64,000 nucleotides of DNA, from contig NC_082407.1 of assembly GCF_004011695.2 (NCBI RefSeq), forward strand, positions 1,612,001-1,676,000, given 5' to 3'. Shown here in pieces: positions 58,801 through 64,000 of this stretch. This stretch comes from Ascochyta rabiei (Eukaryota; Ascomycota; Dothideomycetes; Pleosporales; Didymellaceae). The notes under the pieces are model-generated. The model saw only the letters and a list, made by a program, of their open reading frames with translations. It ran no database searches and was not told where the DNA came from. The number at the start of each line of letters is the position of its first letter. Position 1 is the stretch's first letter. A program made the position numbers and the translations under genes.

Positions 58801-60755
58801 CTGCGCGCAACTGGGTCTAACCAGACAAGTCGGCAGAAGACACTTTACTTAGCTTGGCGACCATGATCAAATGGCAAGCTACGTAGCCCGTCCGCTACGG
58901 TACATGACCAGTGAAGAAACGGTCGCGGGGTGGGAAGAGTGCGTCATTGGTCGGAACACGAGTTGCAAGAGTCGGACGCACTCGACTCAGCCCTCGGACG
59001 CTGGTGGTGTCCTGCCATCCAGGGCGGACCGAGGCCAACGAGGGTGCTTGGCCAGAGCCTGGCTCCCTGCTGCAACGGACTGTCTGGCACCAGGCACCAC
59101 GGGGCGGATTGCACTGTCTCGAGGGTGGAATGCTCTTCGAAGCAGGTACAGCGACCCCAGCCGGTCACCTGCATTGGCTGCTGTCGAGTGGACGGGCTGA
59201 CAGGCCCCGGAGTTATCGTGGGCTGCTCCAGGACCCACTCCCTCGCCAAGCGACGACCTGTACGGCAGCAAAAGGAAGATGAACGGCGATCAAACGCTTG
59301 ACCAGTGCTTAGCAAGTAGCAAGCCAGCACAGGGCCACAGGCGCTGCCTCAGGGGAGCCTAATTTCCTCCTGGGCACGGTGCGAGGCCCCGCGCTCAACA
59401 GACGGTGCAGACGGTGGTGAAGGCAGATAGCGGAGCCAGCACTGAGGAGGGCTGAGGGGAGGGTGGAAGGTTACGTCTTCGCAACGACGTGGAGGAGAGC
59501 GAGGAGGGGGGTACACGGTTCGCGGACCGACTGTCTCCACCGGTCAGTGTCCGGCGTGTGGATAGCATGGCCCCTTTTCCTTGCTCTCTCCGACTGCTGG
59601 TGTCTGCGGTCGCGCAACGGTAGCTTGTCACGACGTGCATCCAAAGCAACGCTTTCCTTTGTGAATGGGACCACGCCTCACAGGCCTCACAGAGGTCGTG
59701 GGAATAATCGGGTACATGCATCCCTCCCACCGCCACCTGTTCAGCAGCACACACACACAACGGGAGTGGACATTTGGCCTAGCGCTGCCCGCTGCCCGCT
59801 GCCCGCTGCTCAGCACCCAAGCAGCTGCATGGGATTCAAGTGAGAGACCAAGGCTGCATCGAGTGTGTCTGACAACCCTGGCCTTTTCTCTTTTGCCGCC
59901 ACTAAAGCCATCCCGTCTCTGACCTGTGCTGATTCGCGCGGACGCACGCTATGATGACTTGGATGCTAGCAGCTCGGCGCACCATCGGACCCTCACGGCT
60001 GCCATCGCTGCCGGCCATAGGCCAGCGTTAGTGACCTTTGAACAGCGACGTAGGTGCACCGGGGTCGCTCTTGGCTCGCAGCCTATGATGAATGTGCTGG
60101 GCCTGCCAGAGACAGAATTTAACACCCCATGGATGCCCGCTGATCAGCACTCTCCTACCTCAAAGATTCACTTGGTTTTGCATCGTCTCCGACTACAACG
60201 CGCACTACAGTCAATCAATTCCCCATACGACCTTGCGCTTAGCACATCTTTTCCACTTTGTCACTGGTCTCCTGCCGTTGACCTGAAGACGTTAGCGGCC
60301 GACCACACTCTCACCACCGCGACACGCAAGCCTACTCTTGCGGTCCGCCCCTGCGCCCGCTGCACACACGCCTGCCTTCTCCACAACCTGCACCTGAAAC
60401 GCTCGAGCACCAGTCAGTCGAGCTGCCAGGGCCCAACCTCTAATCTCGCAAGCCCTCTGCCACTGCCTGCCTAGCACAGGTCAACTGATCGACCAACCGA
60501 CCGGTTTATCATTGCTCCTCTCGGCCAAACACACGACGGGTGTCCCCAGTGTCAGACGTGAGTTCAAAAGGCTCGCAGATCCCACCACTACTTGTCATTG
60601 ATCGTCTCCATCCCCACGTTTACCGACCTTCGAACCACCTGTTTCAGCCTTTGGATTAACAAGAGCTGCGTACGCTCCGTGTAGCACTCTTCTTTGTTCC
60701 TCCCTACCCTTTACCCTGCTCCCAGCTTTCACCACCTTCTGCCCTTATTCCCGCA
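55842..60755. other. 4.9-kb gene-free region upstream of the C2H2 factor
   Basis: No ORF here has a recognisable domain or a convincing splice chain. Included are a 26-bp perfect palindrome of GCAT repeats at 56151-56176, a gctgcccgct triple repeat near 59787-59810, and a pyrimidine-rich stretch from about 60480 to 60755 just before the transcription-factor ATG. It could hold a long promoter and leader, or an unrecognised non-coding gene. Confidence 0.5.
56151..56176. repeat. GCAT-repeat palindrome
   Basis: acacatgcatgcatgcatgc continues atgtgt, forming a 26-bp perfect palindrome. It can form a hairpin; it is most simply a microsatellite. Confidence 0.75.
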
Positions 60756-61940
60756 ATGGCCATGGCCGTCGACAACCGTCAACAATCCCAGCTTGCTGGT
60801 ATGGGTTACGATGCACTGCGTTACCCAGCACCACCGCACTTCACCAACCCGTGGGCGTCGGCTCCTGGTGCTACACAGCAACTGTACTCAACCTCGCTCG
60901 CTCCCACTTCGGCCGGACTCGAGCCGTCTCAGCCTCGCCCTACCAGCATTGCGATCCCGTACCATGGTATCCCAGTAACGGCCGCTCCTCTTGGACAAGG
61001 TATTGCCCTCCCGGAAGGTCCTTTCGCGACAGAACACTTACTCGATGCCTCGCAAGATCTCATGTCAAGGAGCTACACAGGTGGATATGCCACATCGGCT
61101 TCTCCAAACAACCAAACGTATGCACCCACTTCGGCTCCTTATTCTCAGGTGGAATATGGCACACAAGACCGGGTACCCTACACATATCAGGATGCTTCCC
61201 GTCGCTCTTCACACCCGTCAGTCCCCTCCACAGCGCTCTATGAATACCCCATGGACACTCCGCGACAACGCCAAAGTTCACTTGTTGACTTTAGCAGAAT
61301 GAACGCGCCGCAGCAAGCTCCCCGAAATAGCTTCAGCGACGCCCTCGATGCCAGCCGCGGTATGGTCTCCTTGAGCCAGTCCGACATCACCCCGAGGAAC
61401 ATCTACGGTGCTCAAGGATCGAGCCGCAGCTCGACCGACTCATACGGCTTCCCTTCGACACACTCGGCGCACTCGTCCATCTCGTCTGCCAGCTACGGCG
61501 CCAACGGTTACTACGGCGGCGAGGGCTCCGTTACCGACTACAGCTCTGCCTCTGAGTCTGTCGACCTTTCCCACTCGAGGACTCTGCCCCGCCCCAGCGC
61601 GCTATTGGGAGCATCCATGCCCCCTGCGCCGCAATCAATGATGGGCCAGTTCAGTTCCAAGGTCTCGTCAAGCTCGCAGAAGAAGCACAAGTGCAAGATT
61701 TGCGACAAGCGCTTCACTCGTCCCAGCTCGCTGCAGACGCACATGTATAGCCACACCGGCGAGAAGCGTATGTTATAGCACAGGATCCTCTACAGACTTC
61801 CACTAACACAGGAAACAGCTTTCGCTTGTGAGGTCGAGGGCTGCGGCCGCCACTTCTCTGTTGTCTCCAACCTGAGGAGGCATCGCAAAGTACACAAGAA
61901 CGACGGAGCCGAGGACCACCCATCGCCAGACGACGCCTGA
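60756..61940 (+). CDS. C2H2 zinc-finger transcription factor, FlbC-like
   Basis: Two exons, 60756-61767 and 61819-61940, encode 377 residues; the 51-nt intron (donor GTATGT, CTAAC branch site, CAG acceptor) interrupts the linker between the fingers, C/CT restoring the Pro of TGEKP. The N-terminal ~290 residues are Ser/Tyr/Pro-rich and disordered, typical of an activation region. Two C2H2 fingers follow: CKICDKRFTRPSSLQTHMYSH and CEVEGCGRHFSVVSNLRRHRKVH, then a short acidic tail (DDHPSPDDA-like). The pair closely matches the finger region of Aspergillus FlbC, a regulator of asexual development, as I remember it; other fungal C2H2 factors share this pair, so orthology needs a tree. A long gene-free upstream region agrees with a developmental regulator. 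Confidence 0.85.
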
Positions 61941-64000
61941 GAAGGCGATAGCTGAAGGATGGACGACATCTTTCGCCTGAGCCTCACTCCATCGTTTCAC
62001 GTATCTACTTTTTGATGCATTTGTTTGAGATATCCCCTGTCGCGTTTTCGTTGCAAAGCGGGCTCCGAATAGGATCAGACGGCCGTTCTTGGATCTCTCG
62101 CTGTACCACGGTATCTGCACCTCTCTGCCACCTCGCATTACGAGGGGCCATTACGGCGTTTTCTGGCGTTCGCATCGATTACGAGTACCCCTTTCTGGAC
62201 GAGTCAAGCTCCCCCACCTGTATCAGTACGAGCTCTCCGGTGTTTGGTTAAACTACTTGTTTGTCACATTTTCCAACCGTCTATGGTCCATGGGCACATA
62301 CACGCCCATGTCGACACCATAGAGCACGACCATCGTTATAATTCCGACCCAAAGAAGGGTCCGCATGTTGGCATGACGTTTTGTACAGTAGCCTCGGGGG
62401 AGTATAACATTACCCGAAGGACCGGGGTGGTCGCACCCGTTTCAGACGAGCTTGCGAATGACGCATGCCACGCTCGCGGAATGCATGCGCAACAATCAAA
62501 GACGTTGTTACCACACATGCCCATTGTTTACCGCTTTTTGCCTTTGCAGTGACGACAGTCCGACGCCATTGACTCAATCTTACTCGCCCGCGCGGTTCGC
62601 TGTCCTTTGACCCTTCTCTCACTGGCGCAGACGAAAACACGCTGGTGCTCCGCAATGCCATCATTGGCGTCCGCGAGCGGTCAGGTAGAGAGGTGGGTCT
62701 CCGGGATAGCGATGAAAAATACTCAAATTGGCCCGATAGTTGGTGCTCTATGAGTCAAGGTATAGAATAGAAAACGCAGCACTTGGCGGGCGTGGGGGCT
62801 ACTAGGCTGCTATAGAGAACTCCCACCGAGCCAGCTTAGGAAGGAGCTGAATTCACGTAATACCACCAAGCTGCTCGTCTCACGTTAGTTTTCCACACAC
62901 GAACGTCGGAAACAGGATATCCCGGATACTCTAGGCGCACCCGCGGGCTAAGGGCCTTGGCATACATCATCAAGCGTCCTGTCTCTGCTAGCGTGCTGGA
63001 CCCTGGAGAACCTCAGCAACATCAGGCCTGCTGGTGCAACTGGGGGGCCGCAGTGGTGGTGATGGCTGTTCAGCGCTGTGCTTCGCTGGCTTTCCGGAGC
63101 ATTGGTCATGATTCGGCAGCCGGCCACCACGACGACTCGCTGGAGCACGCAACGCGCAACGCGAGCCTGTTTCACATGGTGTGGCCGCTGGCGCAGCACG
63201 CTGATGTCGGGTGTCCTTCTCAGTCTGTCCTGTCGGTTGCAGTCTGCCTTCACCATCTCCCAATCGCAATGCCCGGCTGCCCGTGGAGACCGAAGGTCGG
63301 ACCGACCAAGCATGAGATGAGATCGTTTCGTGCCTGAGACTGGTTACCCAGTCTGTACAAGATCTTCGAGGGACGCGACGACACGCATGACACGAAACAC
63401 ACAAGGCTGAATTCGAATTGCTGAATGCCAGGTCACGGGCATCGGGGTCCACTGAGAATGGTCGCTTCGTTGGTGGTGGTGATTGTCGACCATTCACGTT
63501 GAAGCTGTACACTTGCACAACGCACAGCACCACTCCTTTCATGTCGCTACCAAAGACTTCGGGGACTAGCGATCTTGCTTGTACATCAGCCACGCGGTCG
63601 CTCCGCCCTCAGCCCACCTTACAGACTTGGCCATCACATCCTCGAGCAGCAGTTCAAACTCGTTCAAGCATTGCTATCCAAGCGTTCGCAGGTGGTTTAT
63701 CGTTGGCTACGTCCAAGCCACTTGCTACCATCTACCAGGATACTCACAAAGAAGCCCGTGAACCTTACTGCCACGCACACAGACACACTTCCAAAGCACA
63801 ACAAACACTGACGCGCTACTGTCTCAGGTTTGATGAGGCGTGAATCTACAGGGTCCTCTCCTACCTGACCGCGCCCTTTGCTCCTTCTAGAAATGCGCCA
63901 GAAATGTCTTTGATGATGAACCTTGCACAGGTTCTTGCGGAAGAACATACCTGCCTGTTACAGCGGCTCGCAGCAAGGAGCACGCTGCACTGTCTTCACA
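61941..64000. other. Gene-free region at window end
   Basis: About 2 kb downstream of the C2H2 factor. ORFs up to 201 codons overlap on both strands without domains or splice structure. The first few hundred bases are probably 3' UTR. A gene beginning beyond 64000 may use part of this as promoter. Confidence 0.4.

Noticed and set aside
62988..63593. 201-codon minus-strand ORF near the window end
   Set aside because: Composition is Arg/Ser/Pro-rich with no domain, and equally long ORFs overlap it on the plus strand.
1..64000. tRNA, rRNA or CRISPR features
   Set aside because: I looked for B-box-like GGTTCGA sequences and paired arms on both strands and found none with a matching A box; no rRNA-like or CRISPR-like repeat-spacer pattern was seen.

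Overview
The window is nuclear DNA of a filamentous ascomycete (Pezizomycotina). A Dothideomycete is my best guess, from the gene set and from introns mostly 47-100 nt long with GTAAGT, GTACGT or GTATGT donors and CTAAC/CTGAC branch sites. Every gene was rebuilt by hand-splicing conserved protein sequence; there is no transcript evidence.

Layout. 1-11.9 kb: alanyl-tRNA synthetase (minus, cut by the window edge), a small acidic protein of unknown function (plus), a single-pass PPxY membrane protein of RCR type (minus) and the large chromatin reader SNT2 (minus). 11.9-14.7 kb holds no gene I can support. 14.7-23 kb: a Cys-rich secreted GPI-type protein (minus), the DNA helicase MPH1 (plus), a Cdc25/YCH1-like rhodanese phosphatase (minus) and the ER thiol oxidase ERO1 (plus). 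23-34.7 kb is accessory in character: degenerate ~50-bp repeats, a HET-domain protein, a secreted S41 peptidase, and a NACHT-type P-loop NTPase whose first intron contains a dead 1.85-kb Fot1/pogo transposon.

34.7-51 kb returns to core genes: mitochondrial arginine-specific carbamoyl-phosphate synthase large subunit (CPA2), the mitochondrial nuclease-like LCL3, an LSD1-type histone demethylase with SWIRM and HMG domains, a creB-type deubiquitinase, and a four-exon YOS1 whose exons are too short to form a recognisable single ORF. 51.6-55.8 kb is a hybrid histidine kinase. A 4.9-kb gene-free stretch then leads to a FlbC-like C2H2 transcription factor at 60.8-61.9 kb. The last 2 kb has no recognised gene.

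The core genes work separately (translation, chromatin, DNA repair, ER folding, arginine synthesis, ER-Golgi transport, signalling). The only functional grouping suggested is the 24-34 kb island, where a HET protein and a NACHT NTPase, both classes linked to fungal self/non-self recognition, lie about 3.5 kb apart. The most unusual observations are a candidate AT-AC intron next to a 15-nt microexon in CPA2, the transposon inside the intron that divides a Walker A motif, and a ~95-bp tandem array with a graded transition-mutation pattern like repeat-induced point mutation (RIP).
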